DNA of 64,000 nucleotides, taken from assembly GCF_013112485.1 (NCBI RefSeq), contig NZ_JABFHG010000003.1:248001-312000 (forward strand), read 5' to 3'. The position numbers were made by a program, and so were the translations under genes. Within the stretch, counting starts at the first letter, position 1; every line of letters begins with the position of its first letter. The notes beneath the pieces are model-generated. The model searched no databases. It had not been told where the DNA came from and was given only the letters and a program-made list of their open reading frames with translations. This document shows positions 58,901 to 64,000 of this stretch, one piece after another. The stretch is from Roseicella sp. DB1501 (GTDB lineage Bacteria; Pseudomonadota; Alphaproteobacteria; Acetobacterales; Acetobacteraceae).

Positions 58901-60068
58901 CGCCGACCTGGCCGGCAATGCCGGCCAGCCGGTCCAGATGGGCCTGATCGTGGGCATGGCGGGCGATGGCGCCCATCAGGCCTCGGGGGCGCTGGCGGAT
59001 CTGCCGACCCTCATCCTGGGGTTGGGCGGCAACGACACCCTGGGCGGCGGCAACGGCCATGACACGGTCGATGGCGGCGAGGGCAACGACTCCATGCTCG
59101 GCGGCCTTGGCGAGGACAGGATGCTCGGCGGGGCCGGCGCCGACAGCCTCTGGGGCGGCCGCGGCAACGACTTGCTCGATGGTGGCGAGGAGGCAGACCA
59201 GCTCTCGGGCGAGGATGGCGACGACGTCATCCTCGGCGGCAGCGGTGCCGATGTGGCCTATGGCGGTGCCGGCGCCGATACCCTGCGCGGCGAGGCCGGC
59301 GCCGACAGCCTCTGGGGCGGCGGCGGCGACGACTCCCTCGAGGGCGGGGAGGAGGCCGATCGGCTGTCGGGCGAGGATGGCAATGATACGATCCTGGCCG
59401 GCGCCGGTGCCGACCTCGCCTATGGCGGAAACGGCGCCGATACCCTGCAGGGCGAGGCCGGCGCCGACAGCATGTGGGGCGGCGCGGGCAACGACTCGCT
59501 CGATGGCGGCGCCGAGGCCGACCAGCTTTCCGGCGAGGACGGCAACGACACCGTCCTGGCCGGGACCGGCGGCGACATTGTCTATGGCGGCAACGGCGCC
59601 GATACCCTGCGCGGCGAGGCCGGGGCGGATAGCCTCTGGGGCGGCGCCGATGCCGACCTGATCGATGGCGGCGCCGATGCGGACCGGCTCTCGGGCGAGG
59701 CCGGCAACGACACCCTGCTCGGCGGCAGCGGCGCCGATCTGCTGATGGGCGGGGCCGGGCTCGATATCTTCCGCTTCCTGAATGCCGCGGAGGGTGGCGA
59801 CACCATCACGGACTTCAGCGCTGCGGACGACAGCTTCGAGATCTCGGTCGCCGGCTTCCAGGGGGGGCTGGCAACGGGCGCCCTGGCCGCGGGCCGGCTT
59901 GTCCTCGGCACCGCCGCGACGGCCGCGACCGGTCAGTTCCTCTACGACCAGTCCAACGGCAACCTGCTCTGGGATGTGGACGGCACCGGCGCCAATGCGG
60001 CGGTCCTGCTGGCCACGCTGAGCAATCGCCCGATCCTGACCACGGCCGATTTCCACCTCGTCGCCTGA
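52956..60068 (+). CDS. Giant RTX protein with animal-type haem peroxidase domain (MopA-like)
   Basis: This 2370-residue protein starts MTEFNRSDLEFILLQIKMAE. The peroxidase domain (about 230-970) has distal His279 in FFGQFFDHGLDL, catalytic Arg528 and the haem-ester-type Glu531 in YVAGDGRVNENIGL, QAEHNRLLAQ, and proximal His655 in VYRFGHSMLNETL. A first RTX block lies at about 1052-1178 (DGGNDLLDGGGGADFLYGG and on), an acidic insert near 1430, an Ig-like and a cadherin-like domain at about 1490-1715, three bacterial Ig-like repeats at about 1719-1999, a second RTX block at 2017-2268, and a serralysin-type C-terminal region ending DFHLVA. There is no signal peptide, so export by a type I system is inferred; its genes are not here. 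The layout resembles Mn(II)-oxidising MopA of alphaproteobacteria. The 266 bases upstream are AT-richer than average, and no clear promoter is seen. Confidence 0.92.
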   Translation: MTEFNRSDLEFILLQIKMAEAGQDPVNASLPFGLRTVNGLNNSIVSGQSTYGSSDQVFPSVTDQLLQKAQAGTSYAQSSGLVIDAQPRIISDLISDQTANNPAAVAAQQAAIAALGDGYSSSIRAGADGLFGTADDVIYNVGADGDAALAKVAIYAGGDGRFGANPAQGDANDDRVVAAGGDGILDTADDLQFQAGADQVFGTADDVFTHLVDGVTVTTNRAAPTLNYGNLATATDASSSGSTILGLKQSLFIPNVTPDAGLSAPYSSWFTFFGQFFDHGLDLVTKGGSGTVFIPLAKDDPLYVPGSPTNFMVLTRATNQAGADGVLGTADDVHDSVNTITPYVDQSQTYSSHPSHQVFLREYMIGADGRLHSTGALLGHHEAGADGQLFTGDDVVTGMATWADVKASAARFLGIKLTDADVGSVPLLATDAYGNFIPGANGLPQIVVRDGHGGTSLVEGNLANPVSTANAVSTGVAFLNDIAHDAALVDDRGNALRPDADSVAGGTPAAGFYDNELLDAHYVAGDGRVNENIGLTAVQTIFQAEHNRLLAQTKALIQAELDQGNIAFAAEWVLEGMDLTPEADGSPHQITAAEWNGERLFQAAKFGTETEYQHLVFEEFARMVDPAVHVFGNTNIQLDAAITAEFAHVVYRFGHSMLNETLNLYELGEDGRPVIDPSTGQPKLTELGLIQAFTNPLAFAANPTATADLVLGAVNQVGNEIDEFVTGALRNNLLGLPLDLATLNIARGRDTGVAPLNLVRAQLYSQTGDAQLKPYVSWDDYGHFLKHPESLINFVAAYGIHDSLARATTMAEKRAAAAVLVHKGTVGDAFDPTDAASLDAYNFMHSLGAYASNRLDARAIHDAAGAPATWSTGSVTGLDQVDLWIGGLAEKQSLFGSVLGSTFEFLFRTQLENLQDGDRLYYLPRLEGMHYLDEIEGNSFAQIIRENTGIKHLPGNIFRVPEYTVEAKDYFKTYDADIHDPATGAILHRAGDYVVDANGDRILTDSATWQHNPQTGQLIAEAWKDGSVHFLGDNLFLGNTIILGGTEDDDKLYAGNADDDAVWGDGGNDLLDGGGGADFLYGGTGHDTLIGGQGDDVIHGEDGNDSASGGDGIDNIFGGNGDDVLDGGRGDDAINGGTGSDTILGGEGADEIVGNEGDDWIEGGLGGDLLVGDAGAPTGQIPLYGGNDVLIGGADGGDRMQGFNGDDIMLGVGSLNRFEGRLGFDWASYEKATIGVDVDLTQREFIAANGAIDTIRDVFIGVEGISGSAKDDILRGTDDAQLGTTSDELNNLTLIDGLQGFFDPGTVQFTGGNIILGGRGNDVIIGGGGDDVIDGDAWLHVGLTRLGPGGQIIREILFDPDGNTWVPDFFDPGSGTGTANAANIDTAVFSDIMANYNIALFGTDAEGFLAIQHIVPTNGGGGGGDDAEEDDEAEADAGGNAITGDGTDRIRHIERLQFADVTVAIDATGRLLDPLVNDAHYDAVPIGTPRILTAGGLDATATAVIGGVLTANVSILAEAPIFSGAVAAGQLFDADGIGALRYQWQYLDATQNVWVPITGATGASFKPANLYLGEQLRVVVSYVDGKGVTESVISAPTAALTTAAGVNSAPFIVQQQQLTGIPDTSANQGRSIDFYVPLTTIFADNQTAAASLTYKATLANGAPLPGTLAFDTSTIGTTGAGHFSGALPADFSGALSIKVTVTDPGGLSVTDTFVINVLPDTTPPLLSAALTSDTGRFANDGVTRDARIEGSGEVGSSVTVKLDGGAPVAVALDGSGRWSFTPAVADGSHSLEVTARDGAGNATVKLLQVQLDTAAPAVTARLAQDTGLSATDLVTSDRTISGTGEPGAAVLAAIDGQAAVQVATADGTGAWSFTPGLADGRHTITIVEKDLAGNEGSASLTFTLDRIAPPALALAGVTHAATAGALAGYTLFGTAEAGSLVTVTDGGASPLGSGTAGGNGSWSVPVAPALAGGYQSTLTLSVADLAGNAGQPVQMGLIVGMAGDGAHQASGALADLPTLILGLGGNDTLGGGNGHDTVDGGEGNDSMLGGLGEDRMLGGAGADSLWGGRGNDLLDGGEEADQLSGEDGDDVILGGSGADVAYGGAGADTLRGEAGADSLWGGGGDDSLEGGEEADRLSGEDGNDTILAGAGADLAYGGNGADTLQGEAGADSMWGGAGNDSLDGGAEADQLSGEDGNDTVLAGTGGDIVYGGNGADTLRGEAGADSLWGGADADLIDGGADADRLSGEAGNDTLLGGSGADLLMGGAGLDIFRFLNAAEGGDTITDFSAADDSFEISVAGFQGGLATGALAAGRLVLGTAATAATGQFLYDQSNGNLLWDVDGTGANAAVLLATLSNRPILTTADFHLVA
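59142..59760 (+). repeat. 162-base tandem repeat within the second RTX block
   Basis: Copies begin at 59142, 59304, 59466 and 59628 (last one partial), each opening GACAGCCTCTGGGGCGG or a close variant. The 162 bases equal 54 residues, that is six nine-residue RTX units, so the block grew by duplication of a six-repeat module (pattern ADSLWGG...DLLDGGEEADQLSGEDG...YGGAGADTLRGEAG). Confidence 0.9.
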
Positions 60069-60091
60069 TCGCCGGCACGCCGACCACAGCC

Positions 60092-60121
60092 CGACCGACG
60101 GTGCCCCCGCACCGTCGGTCG
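60092..60121 (+). terminator. Stem-loop downstream of the RTX peroxidase gene
   Basis: A perfect 13-base-pair stem (CGACCGACGGTGC/GCACCGTCGGTCG) with a CCCC loop starts 24 bases after the stop codon. There is no T-run, but strength and position suggest termination. Confidence 0.6.
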
Positions 60122-60245
60122 CCTGCTGTCCAGAGTAGGGCCGAGCGGCCCGTGAAGCATTCGGAATGATTTTGTGAGGCAGGGCCGCGAAGACAATCCA
60201 TTACTTTAAATAGAACGCCCAAGGGACTGATCGCCAAAGGAGGCA

Positions 60246-60332
60246 GTGTTGCTTCTGCTTCGCACCGCCGGCACAGCCGCCGGCCAGGGACGCCTGCGCC
60301 ACGGTCCGACCTGGATGGCCGGCCATGCCTGA
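60246..60332 (+). CDS. Possible leader peptide ORF overlapping the next start
   Basis: A 28-codon frame (MLLLLRTAGTAAGQGRLRHG then PTWMAGHA) begins at GTG or the adjacent TTG behind a GGAGG site and ends in a TGA six bases inside the next gene, which itself has a weak ribosome-binding site. Translation by coupling is plausible; no other evidence supports it. An AT-rich stretch (CATTACTTTAAATAGAAC) lies 45 bases upstream. Confidence 0.3.
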   Translation: MLLLLRTAGTAAGQGRLRHGPTWMAGHA

Positions 60333-60816
60333 CCCGCTCTGGGCCCTGGCGAGCCTCGCCGTGGCATCGGCACCCTTGGCCGCCCACCTGGCCTGGCGCC
60401 GGCGGGGCCGAAGCAAGCACGGCCCCGGCCAGGCCGCCGCGCCGCCGCGGGACTACCACCTGCCGCCGAGCATCGAAGCGGCGGAGAGCGAGATGGCCAT
60501 CCTGCTGCGCCGCATGCGGGCTTTCCTGCAGGACCCTTACGATTTCACCGCCTCCCGGATCGCCGATGAGACCGCCTTCGAGGATTGCCTTGACCGGGCC
60601 GCGACCCTCGGCGCCCGGATCGCCGAACTGGGCGGCGCCGCACCGGCGGGCCCGGCCGAATGGGAACGGACGCGTGGGCTGATCCTCGACAGCGTCATGC
60701 GTGGCCGGGGCGTCCCCAGGCCGGATCGCGCCGCGGAGGCGCGTCGCGCCGGGGCCGGCCGCCTCCTGGCCCAGCCCACCGTCGCCGGCCTGGCCAAGGC
60801 GCGCTGCTCGGCCTGA
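60325..60816 (+). CDS. Unknown small protein with N-terminal membrane helix
   Basis: I do not recognise this 163-residue product. Residues 4-23 (PLWALASLAVASAPLAAHLA) form a likely membrane anchor, followed by WRRRGRSKHG (positive-inside pattern) and a soluble helical part (SIEAAESEMAILLRRMRAFL, DETAFEDCLDRAATLGARIA). The C-terminus is Arg/Ala-rich and poor in features. Its own ribosome-binding site is weak, but an upstream short frame with a good one overlaps its start. Coding is likely but not certain in DNA this GC-rich. Confidence 0.45.
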   Translation: MPDPLWALASLAVASAPLAAHLAWRRRGRSKHGPGQAAAPPRDYHLPPSIEAAESEMAILLRRMRAFLQDPYDFTASRIADETAFEDCLDRAATLGARIAELGGAAPAGPAEWERTRGLILDSVMRGRGVPRPDRAAEARRAGAGRLLAQPTVAGLAKARCSA

Positions 60817-60897
60817 GCAGGGGCCGGCGCCCGGCGATCCTGAACGCAAACCGCTATAGTCTTCGCTGGGGCGCGGCCGGCATCGCCTCCTGGCGCA

Positions 60898-60923
60898 GCT
60901 CCTCGCCTTTTTCGGCGAGGAGC
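60898..60923. terminator. Stem-loop between convergent genes
   Basis: GCTCCTCGCC and GGCGAGGAGC form a perfect ten-base-pair stem around TTTTTC, between the unknown gene and the TonB-dependent receptor gene, which converge. It probably serves both strands. Confidence 0.55.
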
Positions 60924-60953
60924 CGGCCTGAGGGCATCGCCCAGGCCATCGGC

Positions 60954-63329
60954 TCAGAAGGTGAAGCGTAGGCCGCCATAGAAGGCGCGCGGCATGCCGG
61001 GCACCACCGTGCGCGCATCGGTCAGGTTCATGTTGAGCGCGCTCGCCGCATCCAGCCCGTAGAGCGTGCCGAAATTCGAGTAGCGCTGGTCGAACAGGTT
61101 GCGGACGATGCCGTAGAGCTCGATCCCCGGCATCAGCGTCACCGCGGTGCGCAGATTCACCACCGCATAGCCGGCGAGCGGCTTCAGCAGGTTCGCCTCG
61201 TCGCCGCGGAGATACTGGTCGGAATTGAAGATCAGCGTGCCGCCCAGGCGCCAGCGCTCGGTCGCGCGCCATTCCGCGTCGAACCGTACGCGGTGCTGCG
61301 GGATGCCGGGGATGCGGTCGCCACGCTCGACGGGGATGGCGCCGTCGGCCCCCGCATCCGGATGGTTCGGGCTCGGGATGCGCTGCGTCGTGCGGAAGGT
61401 GGCGTCGATGAAGGCGTAGTCGAGCCCGAGCGCCCAGCGGGAGCTGCGCCAGGCGATGCCCGCCTCGACCCCCTGCCGCCGCGTGTCGCCGGCATTCTGG
61501 AAGTAGCCGCGCCCCTGGATCTCGCTCTGCACCAGCAGGATGTCGTCGGAGAGGTCGGTGCGGAAGACGCCGATGTTCCAGGTGGTGCGGCCGCCGATCC
61601 AGGCGGCGGGCAGCGTGCCGCGCACGCCGGTCTCCCAGGTGCGGCTCACCACCTGCTTCAGGGGCGGGTCGGCAAGGAAGAAGGCGCCGAGCGTGCAGGG
61701 GATCAGCGGATCGGCGCAGGAGAGCTCGGCCGGGGTCGGCGCCCGGTTCGCCTCGGCGTAGCTGACATAGGCGGTGACGTTGTCGAGGGCGCGCCAGGTC
61801 AGGCCGGCGGTCGGGTTGAAGCGCGAATAGGTATGGTCGCCATTCAGCGTCGTGCCGATCTGGTCGCGCAGGCGGATCTCGGCATTGTTGAAGCGGCCGC
61901 CGACCATGGCCGAGAGGCGCGGCAGGATGTCGATGGTGCCCGTGCCGTAGACGCCCCAGTAGTTGTTGGTCGTGTTGAGGCCGACATCGGCGATGCCGCC
62001 ATCGGGCGAGTTCACGAAGACCCCGAGATTGCCGACGGTGCGCGTCGGCGACAGGACGCCGAGCTCGGTGTTGCCGTAGAAATCCGTATCCGCATGGTCG
62101 TAGCTGACGCCGAAGACCAGGCGGGAGGGCAGGCCGAAGATCGGCTCGCTCGAGACGATCTGCGCCGAGCCGCCGGCGCCGGTCGTGTTGGTGCCGGTGC
62201 GGTTGACCACCCCTGGCACGCCGCCGCCGAGGATGTCGGCGCCGACGGTGCCGCCGGTCCGCGAGGTGATCGGCGGCCCGTCCTCGAAGCAGAGCAGGCC
62301 GGCGAGGTCGTCGTCGTCGCAGCCCTCGAACTCGCCGATATCGGCGTTCAGCGTCCGCTGCCGGAAGCTGCGGACATAGGCATTCGCCTCGATGCTCCAA
62401 TTCTCCGCCAGCTCATAGGTGCCGCGGAGCTGCAGCATCTTCATCCGGTTGTAGGTGCGGTCCGGATAGGTGAAGACCGCGTTGCGGTCGGTGGAGAGGA
62501 TCTGGACCGGCGTCGGCCCGTTGCCCGAGATCGCCGTGCTGCCGGCGCCGATCGAGAGGTTGAGCGTCGCCCGCTCGCCGCGGAAGCCGATATCACCGTA
62601 GAGTCGCTTCGCGCGGGAGGGCGAGACGTTGCGCCAGCCGGATTCGTTCAGGCTCTCGATCGCCAGATAGGCGGCGACGTTGCCGACCTGCTTGCCGTAC
62701 TCGGCCGCGACGCCGAAGCGGCCGAAGGAGCCGCCGGAGATGTCGACCCGGCCGCCCGGGCTGTCGAAGCCGGTCTTCATGCGCAGGTTCAGCGCGCCGC
62801 CGACGGCATTGAGGCCGAAGAGCGGGCTGCTGCCGACCAGCTCGACATTGCGGATGGCGACCGACGGGATCAGGTCCCAGTTCACCGTGTCGCCAAAGGC
62901 CTCGTTGATGCGGGTGCCGTTCTGGTACACGGCAAGCCCCTGCGGCGTGCCGATCAACGGCGAGGCGGTGAAGCCGCGATAGCTCACATCGGGCGCGATC
63001 GGGCTGCCCTGGGTGTCGTTGACGGCGATGCCGGCCGAAAGCCGCACCAGGTTGTCGACCAGGTCGGGCGGCCCGTCGCGCGAGAGGTCGGCGGCGGAGA
63101 AGCTGCGGGGATTGCTGGGGACATGGTCGCGCGGCAGGCCGGTCGCGGTGAGGGGCGTCGTGCCCACCGCCTCCACGGTCGGCAATTCGGCCACCGGCGC
63201 GCCCCCCTGCGCCAGCGCGACACCGCCCGGCATGGTGAGCAGCGCCGCCAGCGCCATGGCTTTGCCGGCCGGGCCGGTGCTTTTCCTTCTGGGTCCCGGA
63301 TGATCTCTACGCACGTCTGATCCCCCCAT
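60954..63329 (-). CDS. TonB-dependent outer-membrane receptor
   Basis: This protein of about 791 residues has a signal segment (GKAMALAALLTMPGGVALAQ) and the mature N-terminus GGAPVAELPTVEAVGTTPLT. The plug domain has LVDNLVRLSAGIAVNDTQGS, DVSYRGFTASPLIGTPQGLA, VYQNGTRINEAFGDTVNWDL, and SSPLFGLNAVGGALNLRMKT. The 22-strand barrel ends with the terminal aromatic FYGGLRFTF needed for outer-membrane assembly. It is a receptor for siderophores or other chelates; the ligand is unknown. An ATG at 63329 is chosen; a GTG at 63314 with a better spaced GGGGGA site is equally possible. No exbB/exbD/tonB or sigma/anti-sigma genes adjoin. Confidence 0.93.
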   Translation of the reverse strand: MGGSDVRRDHPGPRRKSTGPAGKAMALAALLTMPGGVALAQGGAPVAELPTVEAVGTTPLTATGLPRDHVPSNPRSFSAADLSRDGPPDLVDNLVRLSAGIAVNDTQGSPIAPDVSYRGFTASPLIGTPQGLAVYQNGTRINEAFGDTVNWDLIPSVAIRNVELVGSSPLFGLNAVGGALNLRMKTGFDSPGGRVDISGGSFGRFGVAAEYGKQVGNVAAYLAIESLNESGWRNVSPSRAKRLYGDIGFRGERATLNLSIGAGSTAISGNGPTPVQILSTDRNAVFTYPDRTYNRMKMLQLRGTYELAENWSIEANAYVRSFRQRTLNADIGEFEGCDDDDLAGLLCFEDGPPITSRTGGTVGADILGGGVPGVVNRTGTNTTGAGGSAQIVSSEPIFGLPSRLVFGVSYDHADTDFYGNTELGVLSPTRTVGNLGVFVNSPDGGIADVGLNTTNNYWGVYGTGTIDILPRLSAMVGGRFNNAEIRLRDQIGTTLNGDHTYSRFNPTAGLTWRALDNVTAYVSYAEANRAPTPAELSCADPLIPCTLGAFFLADPPLKQVVSRTWETGVRGTLPAAWIGGRTTWNIGVFRTDLSDDILLVQSEIQGRGYFQNAGDTRRQGVEAGIAWRSSRWALGLDYAFIDATFRTTQRIPSPNHPDAGADGAIPVERGDRIPGIPQHRVRFDAEWRATERWRLGGTLIFNSDQYLRGDEANLLKPLAGYAVVNLRTAVTLMPGIELYGIVRNLFDQRYSNFGTLYGLDAASALNMNLTDARTVVPGMPRAFYGGLRFTF

Positions 63330-63395
63330 TCTTCTCCGTCCCGCCGTACCGGACACCGTCGCCCCGCATGGCGACGGCAAGCAGGCGGGCCGCCA

Positions 63396-64000
63396 TCACG
63401 GCCGGGCCGTATCGAGGCGCCCCGTGCCGGACGCATCCGCCGTCTGTCTCGGCCGATGCGGCGGTCCCGCAGGCCGGATCGCGCCGAGCGCGCGCCGCAG
63501 GAGCCGGCGGAGCGGCAGGGGCAGGGCCCGGCCCGCGGCCCGCACCGGCGCCGTCATCCGCCAGGAGGTGCTCAGCCGCAGTTGCGCCAGCGTCTCCCGC
63601 GCCGCATCGAGGGCCGCATCCGTCTGCGCCCCATGCCGCTCCCGTGAGTCGAGCGCTGCCTGCGCCGCCGCCAGCCTCCGGTCCCGGTCGGCGAGGGTGG
63701 TCGCCATGGTATCCAACTGCCGGTCCCGGTCGGAAAGGGTCGCCGCCGCGGTTGCCAGACCGGCCTCGTGCTCGTCGAGGCTGTGGCGCAGCGCCTCCAT
63801 CGCGCTGCGATAGCCCGCGGCCGCGGCGGCAATCTCAGCCTGCGCCTGCTCCAGCTCGGCGATCCGGCCCTGGGCATCGCGCAGCTCGCCGGCCGTGCGG
63901 GCGAGATGCGTGTCGCGCTCGCCGAGGGCGGCGCTGCCGAAGGAATCGAGCTCGCCGGCCAGGACGCGCAGCCGCGCGATCTGCGCCGGGTCCCGCGCAT
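63396..64000 (-). CDS. Coiled-coil protein with SWR-TAP C-terminus, N-terminus outside window
   Basis: The reading frame enters from the right edge and stops at 63396, giving about 200 C-terminal residues. Most of it is heptad-like helix (ARLRVLAGELDSFGSAALGE, ELRDAQGRIAELEQAQAEIA, ATLSDRDRQLDTMATTLADR), a long coiled coil. It then has LRLSTSWRMTAPVRAAGRAL, a motif that often follows coiled coils at the end of bacterial glycosyltransferases and SAM methyltransferases of surface polysaccharide clusters. The catalytic part is not visible, so the enzyme type cannot be decided. Sixteen bases separate its stop from the TTG-extended frame of the TonB receptor. Confidence 0.75.
   Translation of the reverse strand, partial: ARDPAQIARLRVLAGELDSFGSAALGERDTHLARTAGELRDAQGRIAELEQAQAEIAAAAAGYRSAMEALRHSLDEHEAGLATAAATLSDRDRQLDTMATTLADRDRRLAAAQAALDSRERHGAQTDAALDAARETLAQLRLSTSWRMTAPVRAAGRALPLPLRRLLRRALGAIRPAGPPHRPRQTADASGTGRLDTARP

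Noticed and set aside
59005-59760. CRISPR-like regular repeats
   Set aside because: The repeats are in frame, 27 and 162 bases in period, and encode canonical RTX nonapeptides; there are no unique spacers or cas genes.

Overview
The window is GC-rich (around 70% by eye) DNA from an alphaproteobacterium, most likely Acetobacteraceae/Rhodospirillales (Roseomonas-like). The basis is an rpsF-rpsR-DUF2232-rplI ribosomal block, an aapJQMP general L-amino-acid ABC transporter, a fused MrpA/B antiporter subunit, a sorbosone-dehydrogenase-like periplasmic protein, bo3-type ubiquinol oxidase genes, and large RTX-type secreted proteins including an animal-type haem peroxidase. This is inference from family content; no rRNA gene is present to confirm it. 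No phage, insertion sequence, integrase or CRISPR array is visible, so the window reads as ordinary chromosome with a few accessory genes.

Layout. 1-10.1 kb: a sorbosone-dehydrogenase-like protein (cut by the window edge) diverges from ahcY; then an M20 amidohydrolase, a DadA-like FAD oxidoreductase behind a tandem glycine riboswitch, a DUF3141 alpha/beta-hydrolase-like protein, and mmsA. 10.2-16.7 kb: ptsN followed by the six-gene Mrp Na+(K+)/H+ antiporter operon, with four-base ATGA overlaps between most genes. 16.8-24.6 kb: putA diverging from an Lrp-family regulator, a 3-oxoacid CoA-transferase pair, tRNA-Ala(GGC) with its own promoter and terminator, an amidase and a small unknown gene. 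24.6-32 kb, all on the minus strand: kup, the aapJQMP operon and a degenerate histidine-kinase-like protein. 32-39.3 kb: a class A penicillin-binding protein, an unknown membrane protein, a GMC oxidoreductase, a secreted repeat protein and a SlyB-like lipoprotein. 39.6-43.4 kb: the ribosomal operon, an SDR enzyme and a small protein made of two sigma-70 region 1.1-like modules. 43.5-52.7 kb: an MHS-type transporter diverging from cyoABCD-surf1, then an NTF2-flavin monooxygenase fusion and a CDP-diacylglycerol pyrophosphatase. 52.9-64 kb: the 2370-residue RTX haem peroxidase, a small unknown gene, a TonB-dependent receptor and the C-terminal end of a coiled-coil protein.

Much of the content concerns amino-acid supply and use: uptake (aapJQMP), proline to glutamate (putA and its Lrp regulator), D-amino acid or glycine oxidation (dadA behind a glycine riboswitch), valine catabolism (mmsA), SAH recycling (ahcY), ketone-body/oxoacid activation (scoAB) and amide hydrolysis. 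A second theme is cation homeostasis (ptsN, mrp, kup). The feature most worth following up is the RTX peroxidase, whose architecture resembles the MopA-type manganese-oxidising peroxidases of marine alphaproteobacteria. Smaller items of interest are the glycine riboswitch in front of a FAD oxidoreductase, the stand-alone tandem sigma 1.1 protein, and the duplicated junction with a coupled micro-ORF inside the aap operon.
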